Part shown: positions 1 to 13,300 of the stretch, piece after piece | Position numbering within the stretch: position 1 is the first letter of the stretch | How the letters are laid out: every line of letters starts with the position of its first letter | Assembly (NCBI RefSeq): GCF_020085105.1 | Contig: NC_058045.1 | Span: forward strand, 7,516,333 to 7,580,332 | Reading direction: 5' to 3' | DNA length: 64,000 nucleotides | Origin: Siniperca chuatsi | Lineage: Eukaryota; Chordata; Actinopteri; Centrarchiformes; Sinipercidae | Notes under the pieces: model-generated | What the model was told of the DNA's origin: nothing | Seen by the model: only the letters and a program-made list of their open reading frames with translations | Databases searched by the model: none | Position numbers and translations under genes: made by a program

Positions 1-3000
1 GTCAGTGCAAGTGAGTAGTGTAAGAGCAGGCCATTCATCCTCGGCCTGCTCTGTGTGTAGACAGCCACAGGCTTTTGTTGAGTTATAGTGTCCTCAAATA
101 AAGGGGCTTCCTCCCTTTAAAAGCCCCAGGAGCTCTGTCGCTCCACTTCCCATTGTTCCCAATGAGGTCCGGCTTTTACAACTAGGTGAGAGGGTGTCAA
201 ATTGAGGGTGAAATATGAGCTGTCCCAATCGTACATCTCTGCAATGTTTGGCAAAGCAGTTAGACAACGGTGTACTTTTGATAAAGTGAAGAAACAACCA
301 GTGTGCTGACACCGGGATTTGTCCGGCAGAGATTTGTTATGTCACGCCTTACAGGGTACTCCGTGGAAACTGGACATTCATGTTGTATTACATCACAGAA
401 TGACAGGGTTACAGCAAATTAAATCAAGCAGAAATAAATCGGTAGATAAGTAATATGTTCATTGCTTCCATGAAATCAGGGCCATTCAAACATGACATCA
501 TCCACTTAACAAGTATTATGTTGTTGGTTTTATACAATAGCATTACATACTGTAATTTAATAATTAAACACAGACAGCTTGGTTATGAACTTAGGATTTA
601 AGTATTGTGACCTTTTTTGTTGCTGTTTGGTAAGTCAGAAAATTTGATTTTCAGTCAGAGTTGAAAAGTTCAGAAGTAACCATATCTCATTGCCAATTTA
701 GTCCAATAAATCTTGAATCCTTTCCTTTTTTTTCATTTTGATTATTCCTATTCAGTGCTCTTGAGAAACACATGATCTTAGTGAGGTCAAGTGTCAAGTG
801 AGTAGATATTTCTCTTTTAATTTTTACAAATGTCTCTTGTCAGAAACTAAGCTTAGATCTAAGCCTTGCCCTCAGCTGCCTCCAATGTGTCAGAGTGAAA
901 CAGTAAAAGGGGTTATGTGAGGGTTATAGGGCTAACAAGCCCACAGTCTGACCTGAGTTTGTCAGCGCCAATCTAGCTAAGTCAATATCAATACGCTGAC
1001 TGCTCCACCAGTTGACCTTTTCCTCCCTCTTTCAAGGCGTAAAAAGGATTGTTGTTACAGTAGAGTGATAGACTTTTATTGGCCTTTATAACTGAGGCTT
1101 TTGTTGGGTCTGTGTCCTGCTAATACCCGTTGGCAAGTCATTTAAAACTTGAGAATGCCTACTTTTTATAAGGTAGCTCACACACCAGTGAGAGCTGTTC
1201 TCAACAATGGTCATCAGTGACGGTAAGTTAGAGACTGACCTTCCCTTTGCCCCCTTTGGTACCCCAATTTATGGCATTTCTTGGGACTCAAATTTGTCTC
1301 GTTTAAACAGGTTACTTTAGACTTTAATTCATGATAGTGTCCATCTCTACACAATGTTTCACGTGGGGATTACATGATTACTATGAGATACAGCATTCAG
1401 CTTTTATTACACGCTTTGTTTTATGGGTCCCCTTCTTCAAGAACGTGTTTGGACCAGAGAAGAATGCAGCTTTATCGTAGGTCGTTGGTTCTGTTGACCA
1501 TCCATCCCTGTCCTGTCATTGTCAGGGCATGCTGGTCATGGACTACCTCGCTGCTAGCAGAGGGCGTTTTTTTTTACAGCGGTGAGAAGGTGCAGACCAG
1601 GTGTGAGGTGCTGTTCAGGTCGTTGTGGCTATGACAGGGGAATGGGCTGTAAAGTCCCGGGGCCATGGATTTATGGGTCATCTGGTGCTCTCTAAGGTCA
1701 AAGGTCAGGGATGCGTGACTTGTCCAACGTAATATTATTCAACTATCTGAGGCGAACCTTGAACTGTGCAGCCAGATACTTACTAACTATAAATTGTACG
1801 ATCTGAGAACGAGAATTGTTGTTATTCTGATACAGGTTCCCCGTTTGAGAGACTAAAGATAATCCACAGATGCGTTTAAATAGTTGCCCTCACCTTAGTT
1901 CATTGTCAAAGGCCACTGATTCTCTTTTGCAATTTCAGTGTAAGATGCCCCCACATTTGAACTTATCTGCGATTGCTTCTTTGAACTTTTAAACTTGTTA
2001 CTCAACATTCTTCAAAATCTGCAACTTTGAAATAAAAAGAAAATGTTAAAGGAAAGGCAATCGTTTCCCTTAAGCTTCAAATGTGGCAAAATATTGCGTT
2101 GAAAGAACAAGGGATTCATTTTGACATTTTAGGGAAATCTGGCACAATTCTGTTTACTCATGCTGGCGTTGCTGAATAGGCACTGCAACTTTTGTCTAGA
2201 TTAGTTTACCATCTTAGCTTTGCATTTCATGAATGTGACCCCAAAGGCAGGATGCTGTGTTGTCCCTCCCCTCTAAGAATTGCTAATGGAGCAGGGTGCA
2301 GAGTCTTTTTGACCAGCACAAAGGCCTGAAGTTTGCTGTGAAAGGGTGCCTCTCCTCCCTGGCCTTGGCTGCTACAATGGCTTTGTCCACACACCCACAC
2401 ACACCTACCGTACATGCACCATGCAGGCACTCAAATATTAGTCTGTAAGCCCCAGAATATCAGTCATCAATTTATTCAATCGTGTTTTTCTGTTTTGGGT
2501 AAAACTTTACTTACTTTCTTTTCACTAAAAGGAATATCAACCTGTCTAAGATGCTTTTTTTTTTTAAATAACAGTCACCATTCACCACCCATGCAGCAAT
2601 ATTTCAGCACATAATGGTGTGAATGTGAGGTGTGTGAGCAAGCAGAGGATGGAGGAAATGTCTCACAGTCACATGCTGTCAGTCATGCACAGGAGAGCTA
2701 AACAAGGAATGAATGACCAATTGAGAATGACTTCCGGATGGGAGCCGAAACGTCTTGATTCTGAAAACAGTGTCCAGATGACTACGACTGAAACCCTTTC
2801 TACAATGAGTGGCCATGTTTTTGCCATTCTTTTTTGGCTGATATTTTGATTAAACAAAACATGCTTACTAAGATTTTTTTTTGATCAGTTAGCATGTAGA
2901 CAATGATGTTCACCTGTACTAAGTTCAACATATCAGCTAGGATCTGTGATCTGATTGGAGGAGACTGTGGACTTTGCAGCAAACTAGCTTTGAATATGCT

Positions 3001-4739
3001 GTGGATTTGTCTTAAATGATCAAATAATTGGCAGAAGTGTGCACGTAAATCACATATTCTGTAGTGCTTGTTTCATTTTTAATGCTATGTGAAGATACTA
3101 TTTTCAATTAATTTCTGTGCCTCCACTAAGTAACAGTATTGGTCTTTGCAAACCCTGTTATATCAGCCCCACTTAAAAACCCCACAGTGTAATTGTTTCA
3201 CGCATGTGTTCAAGTTCACAGAATTACACCCTGACGTCATCTCCACAAAAATAAACAGCTTCTAAAATGTTAATAAAGAAAGCAATTCTAGCTGTTTAAT
3301 AGATTCCTTGCTTCCAAGTAAAATGTTCTACTGCTTTGTTTTACAGTCTTAAAGTATGTTAACCCTCTACAGCAAAACCTTGTGTTGAAAAGGATTAACT
3401 TTTTAATTCCCTTAGACACAGTGATGTCCACTATAAAACATGTCCTTCTGGGAGAAAGTAACACTTTGACTTTGCAACCGAACAACCACAACAGGATGCA
3501 AAAGGTGCAACTGTCCAGAGTTTGACCTGAGCTGCTCACTTTTGTTTTCTGAGGCAACAGGAAGAGAATCACATTCTGACATTACTGCAGAGGTACGTAC
3601 AATGTACGTTTGGGTTTTATAGAACACGTCTGTAATTTTAGCTCCTGTCCAACCAGTAGATGGAAAAGGCAAAGAGAAAACTTGGATAATCGCCAATACT
3701 AGCCATGTAGTGTTGATCTCCTGATCTTTTTTGTAAGGTTTGTTTTAATTTGGGATATGGATTACATACAACTGAATTAGGGCTGCAACTAAAAATGCCC
3801 AGTACAATTTTCAAGAGCCTGAGAGTTGACATATTTACAACTATTTTGTTCACCGTTACATTACAGTATAACTTCACAGAGTCCCATAATATAGCTACAT
3901 TGTGAATTTTGCACTTGACTTAACAAAGTTGAGCTGAACAATGTTGGACATTTTTTAACCCTCACTCAAACAATGTTAAGCTGATAATAACAGCTTTGTG
4001 GTTCAAGTAATTTCTTTGTATAGGCCGCCTGTGATTCATATGTTAAAGGCCTGATAGCTGGCCTCATTTAGACTTGCTGACATCATGTTCAGTTAGAGGG
4101 AAGGGTTATGTGAGGCTGAGCCAGGATTTTGTAGATAGTAGAAAGCACAGCCAGATAAATAAAGCATCTTTTGTTCACTTGATCCAACAATCACTCTATA
4201 ATCATAAAGCTGTAGTTAGCAAACAGCTCTCTGTAACTTAGTGACATTTTAGCGCGCAAGAGAAGAGAGACAAACCACCAGATAAACCCAACCCTGACTG
4301 TAACGTTCACCACCTTCCCCACATCTTTGAGCTGTTGATAGGGATGGAGAAAGAAGAATGTCATATGAAAGCTGTTGTGGAGATGGGGCGGTCAGTGTGG
4401 TAAAACGAGCTCTGCCATCACTGATGTGCTACTTAAAAGTGCAGTTCCTGTGAGCTGGAGCTCTACCGGTGGTTCTCATTTGGAAGCATATGTTTGAAGT
4501 ACAAGGGGAGGGTCACGGGAGGAGAGACGCCTCGCTCTTCCATACCCTGCCGTGACTGGCTGCTCTCAGGTTAAGGGGCCGGGCTGAGGTTAAGAGGGTT
4601 GGGTTGGGAGAGGGAGGAGGAGGACTGGGTGAGAGAGACAAGGGTGGGATGACCATCTGGTTGAGCTCCTCCATGTACACGCACACGCACACACCCCTCT
4701 CAAACACTCTCTCCCAAGCACTCAGACAGACATCTCCTG
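1..4739. other. Intergenic / upstream region without recognised gene
   Basis: No open frame here has recognisable domain content or a convincing pair of splice sites. The stretch is AT-rich with scattered stops on both strands. The one piece that looks like an interspersed repeat is near 2,735-2,830 (separate entry). Position, upstream of prickle1 and in the same orientation, makes distal regulatory sequence plausible, but nothing in the bases proves it. Confidence 0.5.
2735..2830. repeat. Possible retroelement fragment (Penelope-like type motif)
   Basis: The segment contains GGATGGGAGCCGAAACGTCT followed by a run ending in GACTGAAACCC. A CGAAACGTC signature next to a short GA-rich stem is typical of the ribozyme-bearing ends of Penelope-like elements in animals, and I have the impression of having met close variants in fish DNA. 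The upstream CUGAUGA-type core of a hammerhead is not visible, so this would be a broken remnant. The assignment is from pattern memory only. Confidence 0.25.
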
Positions 4740-4919
4740 ACTTTTTACAGTCTTAGCTTTGATATGGGCTGTTACTGTGCTGACAACTCTGATAGAGAAG
4801 GCTGACTGCTGAGGATCTTGCATAGATATGGAGCCCAGAGGCTGGAGAATCTAGGACTGGATATAGCAGTGATAAGATTCTTTTTCCTGCTCACCTCAGG
4901 AGAGTTGAACTACACTGAG
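4740..4919 (+). other. prickle1: Candidate 5' non-coding exon (prickle1?)
   Basis: The stretch ends at a strong donor (GAG followed by GTAAGACC at 4,920) and has no long open frame. It lies 5.4 kb upstream of the first coding exon of prickle1, on the same strand, and follows a purine-rich, CA-rich segment. Prickle genes commonly have untranslated first exons. There is no transcript evidence here. The start of this exon is a guess; only the donor is well defined. Confidence 0.25.
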
Positions 4920-6448
4920 GTAAGACCAGCAGGGAAATGACTAAAGATATAATCTGTTTTTTCAGAGGAATGTGCTTTGTTTGTAGTGAGGCTGAAAGAA
5001 AAACTACTTGAACAAGTGGAGATGTTAAAGTATTGCACCATAACTCATCCTGAACTGTCTTTTGGTACTAGATGAAACATGCTTCTTTGACTGATGCAGA
5101 TTTGTAAAGTTAAGACATGTACATGACATCTCGTGGATTATTTAGTTTAATGGGACGATGGTTAAATTATTCATCTGCATTTTGCATGATTCCCAACACA
5201 TACAGCACATCACATGGATGGAGCTCTGTGCAACTTCTGATCTTGGCTTAAGTCGAAATCTGCCTTCAGTAGGACTTTTTCCTATTGAGGTGGTGTGAAG
5301 GGTGCCAGTGTTCAGAGAGTTGATTTTAGGTCCCCTATACTGCAAATTGAATTTACTGGGATGTAAAGGTGTTTGATGTCTGCTGTGTGACAGCAGCACG
5401 TGTGTGTTGAGTCTTAGTTCAGTCCGGCCAGCGCATGCAGGTGGTCTCCATAGTGTAGATCTCTGTAGAGATGTCACTCCCATCCATTTGGTCTTGGAAA
5501 AACACTCCTCCAGCCATGAAAGGAGGCCTCAATTAGCTGACCAAACTCCAGCAGCTCCTCTCTGGGTCTCTTCTCAGCCGCACTCCGACTTTCCAGCAGC
5601 ATTTCCACCTTGGCATTTTCAAGCTGATTGGATTCAAATCTTCTGCAGACAGAAATGCCATGAATGAACATCCTAAGTGTTGTATTTCAGCTCTTGATTT
5701 TATGATGCTCGGTTGGTTTATTGGATTACTCAATTACAAGTTTAACCTTAAATGCTGATTTACTTAGGTACACATATGAGGCTGCTGGTTCACAAAAGGA
5801 TCTAATTGTTTAACCAATCTGATCTGGCCTGCAGTTTGACAATGTTAGTTTGTTAGATCACTTTTGTGTTTATAAGGACACAACATATTAAGTTCCAACA
5901 GCTATCATTTGACGATATTTGTGTATACAGGGATAGCAGGGAGCAATAATATGCTGCATATTTTTCTAAAGTTAAGACATATCTTTTCTGACATAAAAAC
6001 AGATTTGTCTGAGTTCAAGCTCAAGTAAGCAGGGACTATGAAGAGAAAATCTTGTTTTTCTCTTCAAGTAGAGCCTATCCTGCACTGCTGAGTTCGCAGG
6101 AGCCAAGTTAAACATGTTGGGCCGGTCCAAATTGACAGAGAGCACTGTGTTGGGTTGTGTGCATGTCCATCATCCACTTCCTAGAGGTATATAGACAGTA
6201 ATTCAGACCAGAAGTTGCTTGTTTTTCCTGTGCACTCTCTCAAGGGTTGTTAATCCAATGCTCCAGTGTCTGGATTTTGGGGGACTCTGGTTAAAGTGTT
6301 GTTGAATACTCTTTAAAAATGTCACTGATGGATATATTTATTGGCCAGTCACAGTATGAGGTCCTGTGAGAGGTTTGTATTCCACAAAGTGAACACATGA
6401 TGCAGAGTCTCTGCAGTGCTTTCTCAAGGGTGAATACAAATCTGTGGT

Positions 6449-6560
6449 TATTTTGTTCCTTAATCCAATCCAAATTTAAAAGCACATTTAACAACAACAG
6501 TTGACCAAAGTGCTGTACAATCAAAATATAGCAAAAACCATAAAAACAACACAGTAAAAA
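6449..6560. repeat. Probable interspersed repeat fragment
   Basis: The run 'AAAAGCACATTTAACAACAA ... GACCAAAGTGCTGTACAAT' is of a type found many times over in fish genomes as part of short interspersed elements. A loosely similar stretch ('caaagtgc...acaaagtgctttgcag') occurs in this window near 60,003-60,030. Ends and target duplications are not visible, so boundaries are approximate. Confidence 0.3.
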
Positions 6561-8190
6561 CACAAACACCTTAATGAATCAAGTTCACACCCGCTTGTTC
6601 ATTGAGCTCCTGTTATATAGAGCTTGTTGGAATATAAGCTTTCTGTGACTATTGGGGTCATTGTGCACTTTTTTTCTAGAATACAGGCCTCTTCATTCAT
6701 TCTAAATATCTTGTGGGATGTTTTCAAATCTTCATTCACTGAAAACCATTCAAAGCAAGCATGTGTTCCAGCTTCCCTCTTTCACCTGCCTTGACTCTTT
6801 TGTGGAACAAAACACATTAACATTTTCATACATGTCAGGTCACCCCATTTTAGCCTCAGTCTGCTAGCACCCCCACCACCCTCTGGCCCTCTGTGGGCAG
6901 ATCAGTCAGATATGCAGGCCCAAAGCCATGTTAACAAGCACCTTTACAAAAGAGTGAGGGGCTGTTAAACATTCAGGACTGCAGGGGTCTGGCTAGTGGG
7001 GGAGGAGGGCAGGGCAGGGGAAGTGCAGTGAGAAGGAGGAGAGTAAAAACTAATCTCACAAACCATAGATCCCTTGTTAGGAGAAAAACTTTAAAAGCAA
7101 GTACAAGTGATGAGTCAGTGACTTGGCAAGTCAGTATAAGCATGGCTAAGTTAGTTGGCTCAGTGCTTCTGTCATTCAAAAAGTTAAGGAAGCGTTCTGG
7201 GCAAAGTCAGAGGAAATGAACTGCATGACATCTAAAGGAAAAATTAGCATGCAAGCAGATGTGGTTGTATGAGAAAGGGGCTTTGCCTAACATCGGGTCG
7301 TGTACATCCTTTATTCCTTTTTGTAGGCCTGGCTTAAGTTCAAGCCTGACATTCCTGTGAGTCAGGTTTGGCTGTGTGATACATCCTCGCAGAGACTTGG
7401 TCAACATGTGAAAGCAAACATCTTTCTAACAAATGTAGTGCATGACTGAGTCTGCACCTGATAAAATGTGAGGCTGTGAAGTCGGAGTCTCTTGGCTCCT
7501 GACTGAACCTGCCTATAGTTAGCTATCTCCCATGTGAAACCCAAGCCGCTCTCAAACAAGGCCACATTTTTGCAGGTTATTTTGGTCTCATTTGCAAGTC
7601 AATAGATGTGAATAGAACAAGAGTGTCTTATTCCCCCATCTGAAGACAGGTTATCTGGGTTTGAGGGCTTTAACTGTCATGTATAAGGAGATAACACACC
7701 ACATCTTCAGGAGAAAAAAACTTAAAGAGAGATAAACAGGCTCTTGATGGAACAAGCCTTCAGTGGATTCCTTCACAAAGGCACCATTGTTCAGGACATC
7801 AGGCATTTTAATGGGATATGTCATAAGCCAATCCGCCTGACTTGACACTTTGTGGTACAATGCAGGCACAAATTCCAAAAAAAGCTCATGAATCCACTGC
7901 CACCACAATCCATCACGCTTAACTCTGATAGTCTTTGACTGGGCAGGCTAGAGGAGGGCATGCCAGTCATTGACAGTGGCGAGGCCACCGGGGCTGACTT
8001 GTCCTTGAGGAAGATGGGTTGATATGAATGGCCGGTAGCTGCCTGGAACTGGCATGCCATGTGTGCAGCAGTTAATCATCCACAGGAGGGTCTGGTGTGC
8101 CACTATCTCAGAAAGAGCCGTCACTAAACGAGAAGCAGGGCACATGAGCATACAGCTGACTCTGACAGGGTGTTTATGTTGCTGTATGTA

Positions 8191-8214
8191 TGTGTGTGTG
8201 TGTGTGTGTGTGTG
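8191..8214. repeat. (TG)12 microsatellite
   Basis: Twelve uninterrupted TG units are seen directly, preceded by imperfect TGTATGTA. Confidence 0.95.
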
Positions 8215-10235
8215 GACCAGCTTAGCCTAGAGTAGCCTATGTCTGTACGCCTGTGTCAATGTTGGCTTCAGCATAAATGTGTGCATTCCCTCTTCATGTA
8301 TTCATAGGAGCTGCACACTCCCAGGGGCAGCCGGGCATATATATCATTAAAGGAGAGAGCACAGATTTTAAGGCCCCTTTACTGTCACGCCGGTGTTCAA
8401 AGGCTGCACTCGAAGTGTGTCTGGTTTTCTCAGCTGTCTCTCCGCGGCCCTTGGTGCCCTTGCCGGCCATAGGGGGTAGAGGCTTGGGGGGAGGTGGTGT
8501 AAGGGCCAGGCTGGGCTCCCGTTTGATCTCAGCTAGAGCCCTTGGCCTGTGAGAAATGACCACAACTGGACACACATTCATCATCTCCGCGACTGCTTGG
8601 TCCTGCAAAGCTTACAGCAGCTCAGGATATAAAGTAGGCTTATAGGAGTTGTTTGATTAGCCTAAACAAATTAATTGATTTGCTTTACAAACTTGAACTC
8701 TTGTCACAAAGTACAAAAAAACTGACTTACCAATTTGTCAAATTGCAAACTTGCAATGCTAATATATCGCTTAAAGTGAGACTATGCAACTTGTAAAATA
8801 AATAACATGCATTCTTGCTCAGTTTAATAACTAAGGGATTTTACGGCTACAGCCTTACTTGGTCTGGGATGACCAGTAGCATTGTGGCTAATTATAGCGA
8901 ACTTAAGATCGATATTGCTATTTAACAGATGTTACTGAATCAGTTGGCTGACTTGATGATTCTTCTGTTCTTGTGCCACCATTACCTCGTAATTGTCATT
9001 TGTGGCCAGAGTGGCTGCTGCTCTGCAAAATGTACAGTTTGTTTGCTTTAAAGTTACGGTAGACAATAAAGATTATATTAATTAATGATGTTTTTTTTTG
9101 TATTTTATCCAACTATGCACTTGTTTATTTTGTTTCCATCTTTCTAACAACTGTAGTACAGTCATGTCTGCAAATGTGTGGATGTGTAGGAAAGCATTAG
9201 TGACTATGGTCACCACACACATAGATCAACACTGTGCCAGTCTTTGATCTCCTTGCTCTATTTTTCTCCTTCTATTGCATTGTCAGTGTCCAACCGAGTA
9301 TCAGTTGACCCCATCCATCCACATCCCCCTCTATCCATCTCTCCCTATCCAACTCCTTCACCTGTCTGGCATTGTTCTTTCCATCTAAAAGTTGAAAGGA
9401 TGATCAGACACTCACTCACCAGCAGGTTGGAAAACAAACATGTCCAAAGAAAAAGGGGAGATGAAGGGAGAGACCAGGCTTGTGGACATTCCCCATATGG
9501 TGGCCCTGTCTTAAGGCCAGACCTGTGTTTATACAGACTTCAGGCTCAACTGATCAAGACAGCATCATCTCCCATGTGGTGGCCCCTCTTGGGACATAGT
9601 CTGACGTAGCACCTCAACAGGCTGAATGATGACTCGTTCAGACCTAAGCTTCAAAGATAAGGTTGAAACCTAAAGATTGAACAGCCAGTGTCTGGTGTTG
9701 TTTTTGCTTTTAAGTTGATGGCAATTTACTGAATTACAGTATAGGAAAGGAATGTGAGGTCTATGAAACATTTCCCAAGACTGGGCGTACATATAAGCAG
9801 CTCTGAATTCACTTTGTATTTATGAATAGCTAACTGCCTGTTATTGTCACTATAATGAGATCCGACGTCACCTCATGAAGCTTTGGGAATTTCCTAATGG
9901 TCTCTATATCCTCAAAAGCCACATGAGGAGGGCACATGTTTAACTGCCACCACAATAGCAGTGAAAGGGTATAGTTCTCTTTATGAGTGTCTTTATAAAG
10001 TAGACTCATCACTAGAAGTGTACCAAGAAAAGCTTGTGCGGATACCATAATGGGCTTTTGAGGGGGGCTGTGGGCCTCATGAAAGAGACAGTGATGGTGT
10101 GATTCAGCTGGTGGTTAACATTTAGTGGAATGGCATTGACATGTGAACTGGATTAGATGGAGTGAGGATAGCATTATGTGGGGATTGGTTGATGTAATGG
10201 CTTGTTAACCAACATTTCGTTTTCTTGTCTACTTC

Positions 10236-10300
10236 AATCCTCCCTCCTCTTCCTATCCTCACCCCAATTCCTCTTCCTCCTCCCCCCCGTCCTTCCATTC
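10236..10300 (+). other. Long polypyrimidine tract before prickle1 first coding exon
   Basis: An almost unbroken C/T-rich run (including seven consecutive C) precedes the acceptor CTAG at 10,315-10,318. It is longer than a usual acceptor tract and partly separated from the AG, which could influence use of this exon. Seen directly; the functional reading is inference. Confidence 0.5.
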
Positions 10301-10333
10301 TTTGCATTGTCTGTCTAGTAAAAAGAGAGTCTG

Positions 10334-13300
10334 ATGAGCCTGGCGAGTGCAGCAGTGTCGGCAGCTGGCTTCCAGGGTGGGGCACGCCAGCGAGACTTGA
10401 TGATGGAGCAGAAAGTCAGTAAGCTGACCTCTGGCTTCCAACGCAGCTCCACCTCCGATGATGACTCAGGCTGTGCGCTGGAGGAGTACGCCTGGGTACC
10501 ACCTGGCCTTAGGCCTGAACAGGTGAGCAAAATTTTACTTATAATGGACTACTCTTATTGCTGCTGTTCATGAAATTCATGAAGGCATTCTGAGTTGAGC
10601 TTAAACAAAGCTGAGCTTAAACAAGCCAGCTTAGCTTGCAATTGGCCTACAAAGAAAACTTATAGCATGATATTGTTCTCTTTAATTGTGGTACCTATTT
10701 CATTGGTTCACAAATCATTATTTCCCTAAATCACCAAAGTGAATAATGGCATATCCTCCTGACAGAGAATAAAAACAGCTCTGACCTGATTTTAAACTCC
10801 CGTCTAGGCCATTTGCCTGGCCCAGATAAATGATATTCAGCACATTACTGAATGCATTTCAACTAGAGTCTAGAGGATAATGGCACCTATGGGACAGACA
10901 ACAGATTTCATAAAACTTTAGCTCGGTCCCTTTGTTTGAGGCAGATTTGTCAGGCTCTACCAGGCAGCCACTTACAGGCAGGATGTGCATACTTTTATTT
11001 ACAAACTGCGGTATGGTGAAGTCTGCTTGTGATTATCAGAAATCTGTTAAGAGGAGGACTTGGTGGGTCGAGCCTTCTGCTGCTGGCGAGACCAGGAATC
11101 AAGGGGCCGTCTTTTAACAAACACGGGCAGGGCTGTTAGTTGTGTCCGCAGGGCAGCCAGTGTGATGTGGCACTTTTCCCAAATCTGCTGCATTTTTCCT
11201 CTTCTCTCTTGATTTCTCTCTCTCTCTTCTTGCTGCGTTTCTCTTCTCCTCTCCATCCCACTTCCCTTGTTAAACAACACACATGGAAGCAATGAGGGGG
11301 AGATGGGCACAAAGAGATGGGTTCACAGCAACAGAGAACCTTAAATCCCAAACATATAGGGCCTTGTGTTTTGGAAATGCGTGGGTCAACTGTAATGCCT
11401 TTACTGCAGCCATTGCCCTGAATGGGCTATGTATTATGGGTCATCATTACAGTGAAGAAACACATAGGGCCTGGGTGATAGCTGACTGTTCCCCAGTCCC
11501 TAGGGAGCTGGATGAGGGGTAAGAGGAGCATGAAAATTTGCATAATTTATGGTGGGGGCAAGAGTTGGGTTGATTGTCAGGGTAAATTGCTGTTCCCCCC
11601 CTCTAGACGGCCAAAGCTAAAGGACCCCCCCCCCAACACACAAGACAAGCACATCCCACCTCTTTATCTGGCTGGCTGTAATAGCCCCTCCCTCATAAAG
11701 TTTAGTTTTCAGTAATCATCCCTAAGGGTCAAAGTGCCACTGCTACAGGCTGCTTTGTCCTGTCCCTATAGAGACAAGCATATGACTGGAAAAATACAAC
11801 CTTTAAATTGATTTGACCTGTTGACCTGTTTTGACTTGTTTATTACAGATTTATGAAGAAAATGATTCCTCCAGTGCCATCATCTAAGAGCGTCGATGCT
11901 ATGTGTTGTTGATTTTAAATAAAGCTGATATGGGGGTTAGGAAAAACTCAAGCAAAAGCTTTGATTCCACAAAGTCAGTCTTCCATACATTTTACACAGA
12001 GCTGTCCCAGAATGTGTCTCATCACAAATTAATGTGTTGGTTCTCTGGTTCCGTGGGAAATAATTTGTGTTCATAAATATGGGCTGTTCTGTCCAAGATC
12101 ATAACAATAATATATTGCTGCAATTCAATGGATGAAAATTTGAGTTAAAAAAAAGCTCAACTTCTTGGGTAACCAAAAACAGCTATATGTTCAGATTGAT
12201 GACCATGCATTCTTGAAATAATATATAATTTGGAATGGGTTTCATTTGTCTTGTGTGGGGATTCATTGAACCTTTCAGTTCAACTGAAACTGTTTTGGGG
12301 GGTTTTGCCTCATCAGTGATATATTTAGATTTTTTAAAAATGTTTTTCAGCAGTGTCACCAAAATCCAGCACCTAGTCTTGAGGCTCTCTAAATTGGCTT
12401 TGTGTCAGACGGTGTTCCTATGCCCAACCTCCTTACTCCATGCCATGATTTCTCCAGGTCCAGTTATATTTCTCCTGTCTGCCTGAGGATAAGATCCCCT
12501 ATGTGAACAGTCCAGGAGAGAAGTTTAGAATCAAGCAGCTTCTCTACCAACTTCCACCGCATGATAATGAGGTGAGAATATTTTGTGTGCATGTCCGTAA
12601 ATGCAAGTATCATAGAAGTCATCCCAGCAGGTCCTCTCATGTATGCCACACAGAAAAGATCCACTCTCCATTTTGTTTGAGATGATGAATCTGTTGCTGC
12701 CCGCTAAACCCACAGCGTTAAGAGCCTCACTATCCCCGTGCCATCCCACTAATGTGAGCCCTTGGCATTCACGTTGATATCACACTGGGGGATTTTTGTT
12801 CCACAATCTTGTAGACATGTAGTGTGGACACAATGTGACTTTTGACTTGATGATTTTATGATGTTTGCCGGTAGCCCCCACCAGCAGGATTCCTGTCATA
12901 GCAGTGGTTTTTACGAGGACTGCTCAGCGGGAGAGAGGGATGCTGGTTGAAAGAGGCTTTATGTGATGCCACCACCGCAGTGGCACCACAGTTCGACTTG
13001 GCTGTCTCTCTTCCTTTGTTGCCCGTCCTCTTGATTTCACTCTAAACACAGGCCTTGTTTGTGTAAACGTCTGCTTTCCCTCTTGTTAAGGCTTTGGGAA
13101 ACATCAAAAAGGCCTGTTGTAAAAATGATGTTCTCAATCAGGGACTGCGGGTGGAGAAATGTAGGGGTTTAGGAAGGGCAAGCTGGGGTCAAGAGTTGCC
13201 TTTGTTCAGCATGCTCTGGTATGCACTCTGCCCTCTCTCACACTTACCTAAGTTTATAACCTTTTATTAGTGGCTGACAGTCTTAATTGGATATTTCAAG

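Larger units (their letters stand above)
4920..10318 (+). other. Presumed prickle1 5' intron / upstream sequence
   Basis: No coding exon is recognised. The stretch holds a TG microsatellite (8,191-8,214), a probable repeat fragment (6,449-6,560), two GC-richer blocks near 7,840-8,160 and 8,290-8,610 that stand out from the AT-rich surroundings, and a long pyrimidine tract (about 10,236-10,300) just before the first coding exon. The GC-richer blocks are candidate regulatory elements (see findings). Confidence 0.4.
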
